From an uncultured Bacteroidales bacterium (lineage in GTDB: Bacteria; Bacteroidota; Bacteroidia; Bacteroidales; GWA2-32-17), in NCBI GenBank assembly GCA_937960415.1, contig CALGPK010000013.1, positions 1-55,260 on the forward strand: a DNA stretch of 55,260 nt. Direction: 5' to 3'. The translations under genes and the position numbers were made by a program. This document shows positions 44,977 through 55,100 of this stretch, in pieces. The first letter of the stretch is position 1. The number at the start of each line of letters is the position of its first letter. The notes beneath the pieces were generated by a model. That model saw nothing but the letters and a program-made list of their open reading frames with translations, had not been told where the DNA came from and ran no database searches.

Positions 44977-46950
44977 ATGATATGCATAGTGTTTATCACG
45001 TTTAGCTTATTGGCAATAGTATTTTTTTCGTGCTCATCCAATTTCAATACAGAAATTCAAAATGTTAGTATTGGCTTCAACTTAAAAGATAGTGTTTATA
45101 ACATCAATAATAACGATATTGTGCTGAATGGTATAGTGTTTCCTGCTCGAAATGTACAAAGCGATAGCAGCATTGTTCATTCTATTTACTTTCGTTTTAC
45201 ATTAAAACCATCAACCAACGAAACATATTATTATAAGATCTACTATCAAAATGAAAGCTATAAATTTGCCGAAACCGATAGCCTTTCGTACGAAAATTTT
45301 TATGGTAGTTGGTACGATTCTACAGGTTTTAAAAAAATAACGTCTAAGGAAGTTGTCGATTCGTTTTATGTGGCAGGAAATCCCCGATTCGAACGTCTTT
45401 TTTTAGGTGCAGGTATCGATGAAATGTATATTCATCACGACAGCATTCAAAAAATTATAAAAATCATTAAAAGTGATAACGATTGGCGAAAAAGTGTCGA
45501 AGAAAAAGCTTTAAAAAACTCGCTAACTTTCGACGAACAGGCTTATATGGATGCTATATGGGTATTAAAAGACAAGAAAAACAAAGGCAATTTGAACCAC
45601 CGATGGAAACGCAATCCACGCATGGGAAAATACAGTGCCTTACTCGTTGTTTGTACCGAATCAGCGTTAAAGCAAATACCCGAATACATACAATACATTT
45701 TCAAAACTAACGAAAAAGGGCTGTTTGTAAATCCATATTCTTATTTTCTTTATGGAGATGGAAAAAAATTAAAAGGTGTAAGTGTTTATTTCGATACATC
45801 TCTGGTACAGCTCAAACTGACGTTGTTACCCGGAAATGGTATTTTTGTCGACAGGACTAAGGTTCCTGCAAATACTGTTATTGTAGAAGATAGTTTGTGT
45901 GGCACTTCGTATGCTTTGTATCGAACTGCTCTTTTCGAACATTTTTTTTCGCACGAAAATCGTCACTTTAAGCTAAATACCATACCTGTTTTAGTCGATT
46001 GGGAAAAAGAACACTACAGTTTATCCGATTACGAACGCTTTAAAAAATTATATGCCGATACAACCAAACGAATTTCATCGTGGATAAGAAATACAACCTG
46101 CGCCTGTGCCAATGTAGTGGACAAAAAAGATTATATCGAAATTTTCAACCCGCCGTCGGTAAATATCGAAAAAGCGGCAAAATTAAATGTAGGAATTCAA
46201 ACACGAGTAGGATTTACCTATGGTAAAATAACCGCAAAAGTTAAATTTTCCAGTATGCTCAACAAAGATAATATCTGGAATGGCATTACTCATGCCATTT
46301 GGCTTATAACTCAAGACTTGCACGAATGGAACAGACGTCGTTACAGTCATTCGGGATATACAGTCAAAGGCAATCCGCATAGCGAACGCTATCATTACTC
46401 TTCGTATTCCGAAATTGATTTTGAAATAGTAAAGGCAAGCCCATACTGGCCTCATCAGTATTACAAAAACAAAACACTTAAAAAACGTTCAAAAATGTAC
46501 AATGGACAAACCGACGATACTATTGTTGTGGCCCTTACAAACTGGGATATGGCATCGTCCGATCCATCTAACTTTGATTATCCCATTCAGTATATTCGTC
46601 ATGGAAACAAAAAATACGAAGCACTCCGTTGGGACGAACTTTACCAGGCACTTACCATTCGTGCTTCCGTATCGCACAAAGAAATTTTTTCTAAAGAATA
46701 TTACTATTTTCAAATTGAGTGGAAACCTACCGAAATTATCTGGCGAATAGGTCCTTCAAGAAATCAACTGTATGAAATAGGTTATATGAGTTACCAAAAT
46801 ACTTCTATTCCTAACAATCAAATGGTATTGGTAATTAATCAGGAGTATCATTTATCTGAATGGTGGCCTGATGCGGTTTTTGAACAGGATTTTATCCCTT
46901 TTTTGAAAAATAAGCATGTAGGTAAAATATACGAAATAACTATAGAATGA
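44977..46950 (+). CDS. GH16-like lipoprotein
   Basis: 657 residues from the ATG at 44977; an in-frame TTG nine bases upstream is less likely. The lipoprotein signal ends at IVFFSC near residue 19. The N-terminal 380 residues are not recognised and contain a long beta/alpha segment. The C-terminal part (about 390-657) resembles the GH16/laminarinase jelly roll: FTYGKITAKVKFS, NGITHAIWLI, the catalytic-type motif SEIDFE near 490, and YYYFQIEWKPTEIIWRI. The two Glu and the Asp of ExDxxE-type motifs are visible, so glycan hydrolysis is possible. Its stop overlaps mtnA (ATGA), an odd pairing for a surface protein. Confidence 0.75.
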   Translation: MICIVFITFSLLAIVFFSCSSNFNTEIQNVSIGFNLKDSVYNINNNDIVLNGIVFPARNVQSDSSIVHSIYFRFTLKPSTNETYYYKIYYQNESYKFAETDSLSYENFYGSWYDSTGFKKITSKEVVDSFYVAGNPRFERLFLGAGIDEMYIHHDSIQKIIKIIKSDNDWRKSVEEKALKNSLTFDEQAYMDAIWVLKDKKNKGNLNHRWKRNPRMGKYSALLVVCTESALKQIPEYIQYIFKTNEKGLFVNPYSYFLYGDGKKLKGVSVYFDTSLVQLKLTLLPGNGIFVDRTKVPANTVIVEDSLCGTSYALYRTALFEHFFSHENRHFKLNTIPVLVDWEKEHYSLSDYERFKKLYADTTKRISSWIRNTTCACANVVDKKDYIEIFNPPSVNIEKAAKLNVGIQTRVGFTYGKITAKVKFSSMLNKDNIWNGITHAIWLITQDLHEWNRRRYSHSGYTVKGNPHSERYHYSSYSEIDFEIVKASPYWPHQYYKNKTLKKRSKMYNGQTDDTIVVALTNWDMASSDPSNFDYPIQYIRHGNKKYEALRWDELYQALTIRASVSHKEIFSKEYYYFQIEWKPTEIIWRIGPSRNQLYEIGYMSYQNTSIPNNQMVLVINQEYHLSEWWPDAVFEQDFIPFLKNKHVGKIYEITIE

Positions 46951-48002
46951 AAGTCAACGGTGTTTATTATCATTCTGTTTGGGCCGATTTTGAAAATAAA
47001 GAAATTCTTATTATCAATCAGGCAGTATTACCATTTCGTTTCGAAATTAAACGCTGCAAAAGCATCGATGATGTTGTAGTATCTATACAAAACCTCCAGG
47101 TACGTGGTGCTCCCGCTTTGGGAATTATGGCAGCTTATGCCGTATGGTTGTCGTTTGCTACTCATAATGGGCAGTTAGACCGTATCGAAAAAGACTATCG
47201 AACACTTATACAAACCCGACCTACTGCGGTCAATTTAAAAAAGGGAGCCGATGCCGTGTTTCAACACATAAGCCAGTTGAGCAACGAAATAGATGTTTAC
47301 CAAAAATCACAACTATTTGTGAATCAAGAACTCATCGCTTTACAATCTATTGGGCTGCATGGAGTTAGACTTATCGATGAAGTATATAGAGCTAAAAACA
47401 ACCCCGTTAATATTTTAACACATTGCAATGCCGGCTGGCTTGCCTGTGGCGATTTTGGTACAGCTCTTGCCCCCATTTACGAAGCCCATCATCGGGGTAT
47501 TCCTGTCCATGTGTGGGTCGATGAAACACGACCGATTAACCAGGGTGCCCGACTTACTGCTTGGGAACTTTACCAGGAAAACATCCCGTTTCGCATCATA
47601 AGCGACAATACAGCCGGACAACTTGCATTACGCAACGAAATAGACATGGTGCTTGTTGGAGCAGACCGATTGGTTAAGAATGGCGATATGGCCAATAAAA
47701 TTGGAACTTACCTTAAAGCACTTATGGCTTATGAACACCAGATACCATTTTATGTGGCTGCTCCATCTTCTACATTCGATTTTAGCATAAACAGTGGCAA
47801 CGATATTCTTATCGAAGAACGCAATCCCGACGAGTTATTGTACATAACCGCCGAATTTCAGCATCAACTAATTCAGGCTAAACTATATCACGAAGCATTT
47901 CCTGCACTCAATCTGGCTTTTGACATAACTCCTGCTAAATTTATTAGCGCCTATATTACCGAAAAAGGCATTTTCAGAAACATATCGGAAGTTGAATTAT
48001 GA
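46947..48002 (+). CDS. mtnA: S-methyl-5-thioribose-1-phosphate isomerase
   Basis: 351 residues, cytoplasmic; converts methylthioribose-1-phosphate to methylthioribulose-1-phosphate in methionine salvage. Conserved RGAPALG, the catalytic Cys in LTHCNAGWLACGDFGTA, and the catalytic Asp in VGADRLVKNGD. It overlaps both neighbours by four bases (ATGA at each end), so the three genes are translationally coupled. No mtnK, mtnC, mtnD or mtnP is in the window. Confidence 0.93.
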   Translation: MKVNGVYYHSVWADFENKEILIINQAVLPFRFEIKRCKSIDDVVVSIQNLQVRGAPALGIMAAYAVWLSFATHNGQLDRIEKDYRTLIQTRPTAVNLKKGADAVFQHISQLSNEIDVYQKSQLFVNQELIALQSIGLHGVRLIDEVYRAKNNPVNILTHCNAGWLACGDFGTALAPIYEAHHRGIPVHVWVDETRPINQGARLTAWELYQENIPFRIISDNTAGQLALRNEIDMVLVGADRLVKNGDMANKIGTYLKALMAYEHQIPFYVAAPSSTFDFSINSGNDILIEERNPDELLYITAEFQHQLIQAKLYHEAFPALNLAFDITPAKFISAYITEKGIFRNISEVEL

Positions 48003-48565
48003 ACCCCGATATCGATTTCTTAAAAAGCGAGGTAGCTCATTATATGCAACGACTCTATCAACGCCATTTAACCACTACACTTGGCGGAAATATTAGTGTC
48101 AAAGCAGGTAACTTTATGATTATTACACCGTCGCAAAAAGATAAAAACAGATTAACTGCCAACGATATGGTAGTTATAGACCTGCAAACAGGAACTATTT
48201 TAACTTCGCAGCAACCAAGCATGGAATACCGCTTTCACAAGGGGATATATGCCACAAGGACCGATGTAGCATCCGTCATCCATGCACATCCTTTTTGGGG
48301 CACGTGGCTGGCTATAACGAACACCAAGCCAAACATCGATTTACTCGACGAATCGGCTTATTTTCTCCGAAATGTAGCATTTTGCAACTATGCTCCCATG
48401 GGAACAGAACAACTTGCGTTAGAAGTCTCCAAAAATGCACTATTATCGGATGTACTCATATTAAAAAATCATGGTGTTATTACCATGGGAAAATCGTTAT
48501 GCGAATCGCTTGAAAAAATGGAAGTACTCGAAAATATTGCTCATTATACCTATTTGACAAGATAA
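47999..48565 (+). CDS. Class II aldolase/adducin-family protein
   Basis: 188 residues. Catalytic-type Glu is in PSMEYRFHKGIY near 76; zinc ligands are two His in VIHAHPFWG and one in LKNHGVI, as in fuculose-phosphate aldolase. Two readings fit the coupling to mtnA: methylthioribulose-1-phosphate dehydratase (MtnB, same superfamily), or a methylthioribulose-phosphate aldolase as in the DHAP shunt. The EYRFH motif resembles the fuculose aldolase type (SEWRFH) more than the MtnB type, so I lean to aldolase. Confidence 0.85.
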   Translation: MNPDIDFLKSEVAHYMQRLYQRHLTTTLGGNISVKAGNFMIITPSQKDKNRLTANDMVVIDLQTGTILTSQQPSMEYRFHKGIYATRTDVASVIHAHPFWGTWLAITNTKPNIDLLDESAYFLRNVAFCNYAPMGTEQLALEVSKNALLSDVLILKNHGVITMGKSLCESLEKMEVLENIAHYTYLTR

Positions 48566-48566
48566 A

Positions 48567-48600
48567 ATAGCATCATCTATCATGATGCTATGAATGTTTT
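48567..48600 (+). terminator. Terminator of the mtnA/aldolase operon
   Basis: ATAGCATCAT (48567-48576), loop of five, ATGATGCTAT (48582-48591), then GAATG and a short T run. A perfect 10-bp stem directly after the stop codon. Confidence 0.7.
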
Positions 48601-48856
48601 TAAACAAAATAAACCATATAGCACTCATCGGCTGCTTTGTAGAACGAACGTACTGAGCCAGTAATCTTTACAAATGTTCATTCATTAAACAGGCGTTAAT
48701 AATTAAGTACATATAGCAACAAAGTGTAAGTTATTTTTATTGCATTATCTGAGATGGCTCGACTTTAAATTTATATGTATGTTTTTCTGAATGGGTATGC
48801 TATAAAAATTTTTTTATTGCATAATTTGGTTTAATATTGCAAACAAAACTTATTTT

Positions 48857-51800
48857 ATGTTTATTACCAACGAAAACGAAGGTCAATCCTTACTGGCATA
48901 TATCAACGAAAAAATTCCCTACTGTAAAGAATTAAAAATTTTAGTCGGCTATTTTTATTTTAGTGGTTTACAAACCATTATTGATGCTGTTAAAGAACAG
49001 AAACTTAAATTAAAAATACTGGTCGGGCTCGATGCCGATGTATTTGACGAAAAAATTGTTGAACTGTGTGAATCAAGCTCTGCTTATACTAAAGGCGTAA
49101 TAAAAAACAAATACATCGAATCGCTCAAAAAAGTATTCAATCATAACGATTTCGACCACAAAAAATTTTATGAAAACATCAAAGTAATGATAGAAGCCAT
49201 AAAAAACGGCACCATCGAAATTCGTAAAACCCAAACACCCAATCATGCCAAACTCTACATTTTTAAAATGGACGAACAGCATCGAAAACTGATAGATGGC
49301 TTTTTTGTAACCGGTAGCAGCAATCTTACCTATTACGGATTGAGCGAACAAAACGAGTTCAACGTATCGATCAAAGATTATGGTTTTAAAGAAGCCGAAC
49401 AGTACTTCGACAAACTCTGGGACGAAGCTATTGCTTTTAGCGACAAGGAAAAAGAAGAAATGATACGAGTAATTACCGACGAAACGTTAGTAAAAAAAAT
49501 TACACCGTTCGAAGCGTATGTTTATATTCTAAAAACATATCTGGATTCGTTTCAGAAAAAAGAAGTAAGCCAGAGCATACAACAAAAAATGATAGACAAC
49601 GGTTATCAACCTTATACGTATCAGCTCGATGCTATCGGACAGGCTCTATCAATCATCGAACAACACAACGGAGTTGTTATTGCCGATGTGGTCGGATTGG
49701 GCAAATCGATTATTGCTTGTGCGGTAGCCTTTGAACTAAAAAAACGAGGTATAGTTGTTGCACCACCCGGACTTATTGGAGATGCACAAAAAAATACAGG
49801 ATGGAGAAAATATCTCGAAGATTTTGGATTAGCCGCTTTGGGATGGGAGGCTTATTCGTCCGGAAAGCTCGAAGAAGTTTTTTATATACTTCAAAAAACA
49901 CGCGATATTGAGGTAGTTATTATTGACGAAGCACACAGGTATAGAAACAATGATACACAGTCGTATCACTATTTGCACGAAATTTGTCGCAACAAAAAAG
50001 TCATTTTATTAACTGCCACTCCATTTAATAATCGTCCAAACGATATTTTTTCTCTTTTAAAACTATTTATTTCACCCAAAAAATCAACTATAACGTACAA
50101 TGCCGATTTAGACCTTCAATTTTCTCTCTACGAAAGATCATACAAAATTCTCATGGATATCAAAAAAAATTACAACTCCTATCATCCCGAAAAACAAAAA
50201 AAAGCAATAGACAGCTACAACCGATATTTCAACTCCGATGATGATGGTTATGATGGTATAAACATGATAAAGGTAAATAATGAACTTAAACGCATATCGA
50301 ACCATATAAAGCAAGTTTTAATGCCTATCATGATTCGCCGCAACCGATTAGACCTGAAAAAACATCCACGATACGAACAAGATGTAGGAAATTTGTCGGA
50401 GGTTAAAAACCCGGAAGCAGGATTTTATGAACTTGATAATGGGCAATCAGAATTTTACAATAACGTTATTGATACTTATTTTTCAGATATTACACTAATC
50501 GATTCGCCCGCACCGAATAGTTTCAGAGGGGCTATTTATATGCCTTTTAAGTACATCAAAACTCAAGATGATGAACATAACGTCTTGTTTCAAACCAACC
50601 TGTATTTACTCATGCGACGCTTACTGGTAAAACGATTCGAAAGTAGTTTCGGAGCTTTTTATCAGACCATTGATAATTTTATCAATATACATGAAAAAGT
50701 GAAAGAATTTATATCACGAACCGGCTATTATATTCTCGATAGAGACTGGATTGATAAAATTTCGGATTACGACGATGAGGATTTTTTAAACGAATTTACA
50801 CGAAAAGTTAATGAAATAACAGAAGAAAAAACAAAAACAAAAAACAAAAAACAAAAAAACGAAATACTATATTCCAGCGAGGATTTAAATAAGGAGTTTT
50901 TTACCGACATCGAACACGATATTCGTTTATTGTATCACATAAAGAACAAAGTAGAAAACCTGAATTTACTTTCTTCGGATCCCAAAGCCGATACGGTATT
51001 TTCAACCGTTAAACAAAGAATCCAAAATGAACCTAAGCGAAAGATTATTATTTTTAGCGAATTTGAAGCTACGGTAACCTATCTTAAAACCTACATTAAA
51101 AAATACCCGGAACTGGCAACAAAAACATTGTTTGTATATGGCAACATTGCTCAAGAAACGTACGAAAAAATATATTCTAATTTCGATGCCTCTTTTCCCA
51201 AAGAAAAACAGAAAAACGATTATGATATTTTAATTTGCACCGACAAGCTCTCCGAAGGCTTCAACCTAAACCGTGCCGGATTTATTATTAACTACGATAT
51301 TCCCTGGAACCCGGTGCGAGTTATTCAACGTCTTGGGCGAATTAACCGCATAAGTAAAAAAGTCTTTGACGAACTATACCTGATGAACTTTTTCCCTACC
51401 GAACGGGGAGAATCGGAAATAAAACAAAAAGAAATTGCCGAAAGCAAAATGTTTATGATACACAATGCTATTGGCGAAGATGCCCGAATATTTTCGCCCG
51501 ACGAAACCCCTCAAGCATCGGAGTTGTACAACCGCTTAATGACCAATCCCGAAAATATGGACAGCGAAAGTATTTACACTCGCGTTTATCTGGAATTAGA
51601 AATGCTAAAAAAAGACTATCCTGCTATAATTAAGGCTATAAACGTTTATCCCAAACGTATTAAAGTCGCCAAAAAAAGCTCAAACAACGAACTCATTACG
51701 TTAATAAAAAAACATAACCTCTACTTTGTGTATGTCGATTATAGCCATCAGAAACCGCAGGTTTTACCTTTCGAAGAAATATGGGACAAAATAAAATGCG

Positions 51801-52183
51801 ATCCGCAAACCAACAGCCTGGAGCTTTCTAATGAATTCTGGAAGGTTTATCTTGCATCGTTATCGGCTCAAAATTTGACCGCAAAAACAACTCCCAAAGA
51901 AAAAGAAAACCGAACAAAAGCTATCAATAAGCTCGAATCGTTGAAAAACAATCCCCGTTTTTCCGATTACCTTGCTTTTATTGAACTACTCTTAAAAGAT
52001 ATCTACTACCTGGGAACACTATCGGATTTTTATCTGAAAAAAATAACTCAAGTCCAATCGCCCGCCGACATAAAGTATTTAAAAGAACTGTTAGGCAGCG
52101 ATTATATTCAATCTATGTCAAAAAACATCGAACATCAATCGGAAATAATTATTGCCATCGAAAATCAAGTCAATAAAAATTAA
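48857..52183 (+). CDS. PLD-nuclease/SNF2-type helicase
   Basis: 1,108 residues, cytoplasmic. The N-terminal domain (about 1-190) is a phospholipase D-like nuclease: ILVGYFYFSG, a single HxK motif (NHAKLYIF near 130) and GSSNLT near 154; such domains usually dimerise. A superfamily 2 helicase follows: Walker A DVVGLGKSII near 280, DEAH in VVIIDEAHRYRNN near 357, TATPFNN near 390, and motif VI QRLGRINR near 824; the spacing and motifs resemble SNF2/DEAD-like dsDNA translocases. A long unassigned C-terminal region (about 870-1108) ends the protein. It stops 11 bases before the methyltransferase start, so they form an operon; the pair looks like a restriction or defence unit. Confidence 0.9.
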   Translation: MFITNENEGQSLLAYINEKIPYCKELKILVGYFYFSGLQTIIDAVKEQKLKLKILVGLDADVFDEKIVELCESSSAYTKGVIKNKYIESLKKVFNHNDFDHKKFYENIKVMIEAIKNGTIEIRKTQTPNHAKLYIFKMDEQHRKLIDGFFVTGSSNLTYYGLSEQNEFNVSIKDYGFKEAEQYFDKLWDEAIAFSDKEKEEMIRVITDETLVKKITPFEAYVYILKTYLDSFQKKEVSQSIQQKMIDNGYQPYTYQLDAIGQALSIIEQHNGVVIADVVGLGKSIIACAVAFELKKRGIVVAPPGLIGDAQKNTGWRKYLEDFGLAALGWEAYSSGKLEEVFYILQKTRDIEVVIIDEAHRYRNNDTQSYHYLHEICRNKKVILLTATPFNNRPNDIFSLLKLFISPKKSTITYNADLDLQFSLYERSYKILMDIKKNYNSYHPEKQKKAIDSYNRYFNSDDDGYDGINMIKVNNELKRISNHIKQVLMPIMIRRNRLDLKKHPRYEQDVGNLSEVKNPEAGFYELDNGQSEFYNNVIDTYFSDITLIDSPAPNSFRGAIYMPFKYIKTQDDEHNVLFQTNLYLLMRRLLVKRFESSFGAFYQTIDNFINIHEKVKEFISRTGYYILDRDWIDKISDYDDEDFLNEFTRKVNEITEEKTKTKNKKQKNEILYSSEDLNKEFFTDIEHDIRLLYHIKNKVENLNLLSSDPKADTVFSTVKQRIQNEPKRKIIIFSEFEATVTYLKTYIKKYPELATKTLFVYGNIAQETYEKIYSNFDASFPKEKQKNDYDILICTDKLSEGFNLNRAGFIINYDIPWNPVRVIQRLGRINRISKKVFDELYLMNFFPTERGESEIKQKEIAESKMFMIHNAIGEDARIFSPDETPQASELYNRLMTNPENMDSESIYTRVYLELEMLKKDYPAIIKAINVYPKRIKVAKKSSNNELITLIKKHNLYFVYVDYSHQKPQVLPFEEIWDKIKCDPQTNSLELSNEFWKVYLASLSAQNLTAKTTPKEKENRTKAINKLESLKNNPRFSDYLAFIELLLKDIYYLGTLSDFYLKKITQVQSPADIKYLKELLGSDYIQSMSKNIEHQSEIIIAIENQVNKN

Positions 52184-52194
52184 AAGAATAACTT

Positions 52195-55100
52195 ATGAAT
52201 CGTACGTTGGAAAAATATACTTCGGAAGTCGATCGATTTTTTTGTGAAAACATCGAAAGTTTTATTAAAACGTGGCAACAATTTTTTTTCACAAAGTCCG
52301 ATCATTTTTCTAAAAACGACCCCCTCGTTTCGATCGAATACATCGAAAACGTCAACGGCATTTACGAAATAGGTAAATTTGAACCTCTTCCGGGACTGAG
52401 CCAATATTTGCCCGTGTACATAGTAGAGTTGCCTCAGCAATCACAGCTCAACGAACGTGCCGGCAAAAAATATCAATTCGATATTGCCCGTAAAGCTCTC
52501 CGACAAGCACAGTTTCACAACGGATTGTTTATTTTTACCAAACAAAATCCATCCGAAGGCTTTCGCATTTCGCTGGTTTATTCCAATTATCAGGATACCA
52601 AACGAACGTACAATTATTACAAACGAAACACGTTTTATGTAGCACCGCATATTTCGAATAAAACCTTCGAAAAACAATTTGTAAACGGCACATTCCATTC
52701 GTTTCAAAACCTAAAAGAATGTTTTTCGCTCGAACCGGTTACCCGGGAGTTTTATCAACTGCTCGAACATTGGTATTACCGGGCTTTAGAAAAAGTTAAG
52801 TTTCCGCCCGATGCCGAACAACTACCCAACGGACGAAACATTCAGGTAATCCGATTCATCACACGACTTATGTTTGTATGGTTTATGAAAGCCAGAGGTA
52901 TTATACCCCATACCCTTTTTGATGAACGCGAAATAAAAAACATTTTAAAAGACCAATTAACCCCACGTTCATCATCGTATTATCTGGCTATATTGCAAAA
53001 TTTGTTTTTTGCAACCCTTAATACACCTATCGACCAGCGAAAATTTCGCCGTTCCGATATTCGTCCCGGTTACAACCCCGATTATATGAACCATGGAGTA
53101 TTCCGTCATCATCAATTAGTTAGCAATCCCGACATTTTTGAAACCTTGTTTAAAGATATACCTTTTCTCAACGGTGGACTTTTCGAATGCCTCGACATGG
53201 ACAAAAAAGACGAACGAAACCCCACCGGAAAAGAAATTCGTATCGATGGATTTTCGGATGTTACCAGTAAACAACCCATTTTTCCGAACGAACTGTTGTT
53301 TAACGACGACCCCAAAAACCCCGGCATGATCAACATACTTAGCACCTTTAACTTTACTACCGACGAAAATTCCGACATAAGCAGCGATGTGGCACTCGAC
53401 CCCGAACTGCTGGGACGTGTGTTCGAAAACCTGCTCGCCTCGTACAACCCCGAAACATCAGAAACCGCACGCAAGCAAACCGGTTCGTTTTATACCCCGC
53501 GCGAAATTGTCGAATTTATGTGCCATCAGGCTCTGCTCAACTATCTAACATCGAAATTGCCCCATATAAACACAGAACTTTTAGACCGACTGATTTCGTA
53601 CGAAGAAGAAGTACCCAACGACATAACACACGACGACAAAAAGCAAATAACCCATGCCCTTATGCAGTGTAAAATTTTCGACCCCGCCTGTGGATCCGGA
53701 GCGTTTCCCATGGGCATATTGCAAAAAATGCTCTGGATATTGCAAAAAATCGACCCCGAATGCATGCTCTTCAAAGAAATAAAACTTAAACCGTTAAGCC
53801 AGTTACAAAAAAACATTTCGTATCCCTCCGAAGAAATTACACAACTCATTGAGCAAATTAAACTACAACTCGAACAAAAAACCAACGATTACAACCGCAA
53901 AATGCACATTATAGAAGAATGTATCTACGGCAACGATATACAACCCATTGCTATTCAAATTGCCAAACTCCGATTTTTTATCTCGCTTCTCATAGACGAC
54001 AACGTCGATAAGCAACAAACCAACTACGGTTTGCATCCCCTGCCCAATCTCGATATGAAATTTATGGTAGCCAACACCCTTATAGACCTCTATCCACTAA
54101 ATACATCAAAAGATACGCAAATTTTGATTGATGCTAAATTTGTCGATGAACTGAGAACCTTAATGAAAAACTACTTCGAATCGCCTTCCGTACAGAAAAA
54201 AGAAGAACTCAAAGAAAAATTTTACCAATTACGCAGCAAACTCGTTAATAGTGGCTTTTTAGACGATGTTCGCAAAGAAAAAATACAAAATTTCGACCCC
54301 TTTAATACCGATTACTCGCACCAGTGGTTCAATGCACAACTTATGTTTGGAATCCCCTACGGATTCGACATCGTTATCGGCAACCCGCCGTATATCCAGC
54401 TTCAGAAAGAAGGCGGTAAACTGGCTAAACTTTACGAAAAACAGCAATACCAAACCTTTGCACGCACCGGCGATATTTATGCCCTGTTTTACGAAAAAGG
54501 CATGCACTTGCTAAAATCCGGCGGACTGCTTTGCTACATCACCTCCAACAAATGGATGCGTGCCGGCTATGGCGAAAAACTCCGAAGCTTCTTTACCCAA
54601 TACAACCCCCTGTTGCTGATTGATTTAGGTCCCGGTGTATTCGAAAATGCCACCGTCGATACCAATATCCTTTTGATACAAAAAACACCTCCCCCCCACC
54701 CCCCTTCGCTCACTGAGCCTGCCGAAGTGAACACTCCCCACCCCCCTTCGCTCACTGAGCCTGTCGAAGTGAACCTCCCCCAACCACCCCAACCACCCAA
54801 AAAAACAACACAATACCAACTCAAAGCCCTCACCCTGCAAAAAACAGACAAGCAAAGCATTGCCGAACAAGTGCAACAAAACAGCGTAATCCTCGAAAAA
54901 CTCACCAAAGATGCCTGGTTCATTGGCAGCAACGCCGAACAACAACTCAAAGAAAAAATCGAACGCATAGGCAAACCCCTCAAAGACTGGGATGTAAAAA
55001 TTTATTACGGAATTAAAACCGGACTTAACGAAGCCTTTATCATCAGCACCGAAAAACGAAACGAGATACTGGCAAACTGCAAAGACGAAGCCGAACGCCG

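Noticed and set aside
47999-48565. Firm call as MtnB dehydratase
   Set aside because: The Glu motif EYRFH and zinc His spacing fit the class II aldolase family generally; sequence alone does not separate MtnB from a methylthioribulose-phosphate aldolase, so no gene symbol is given.
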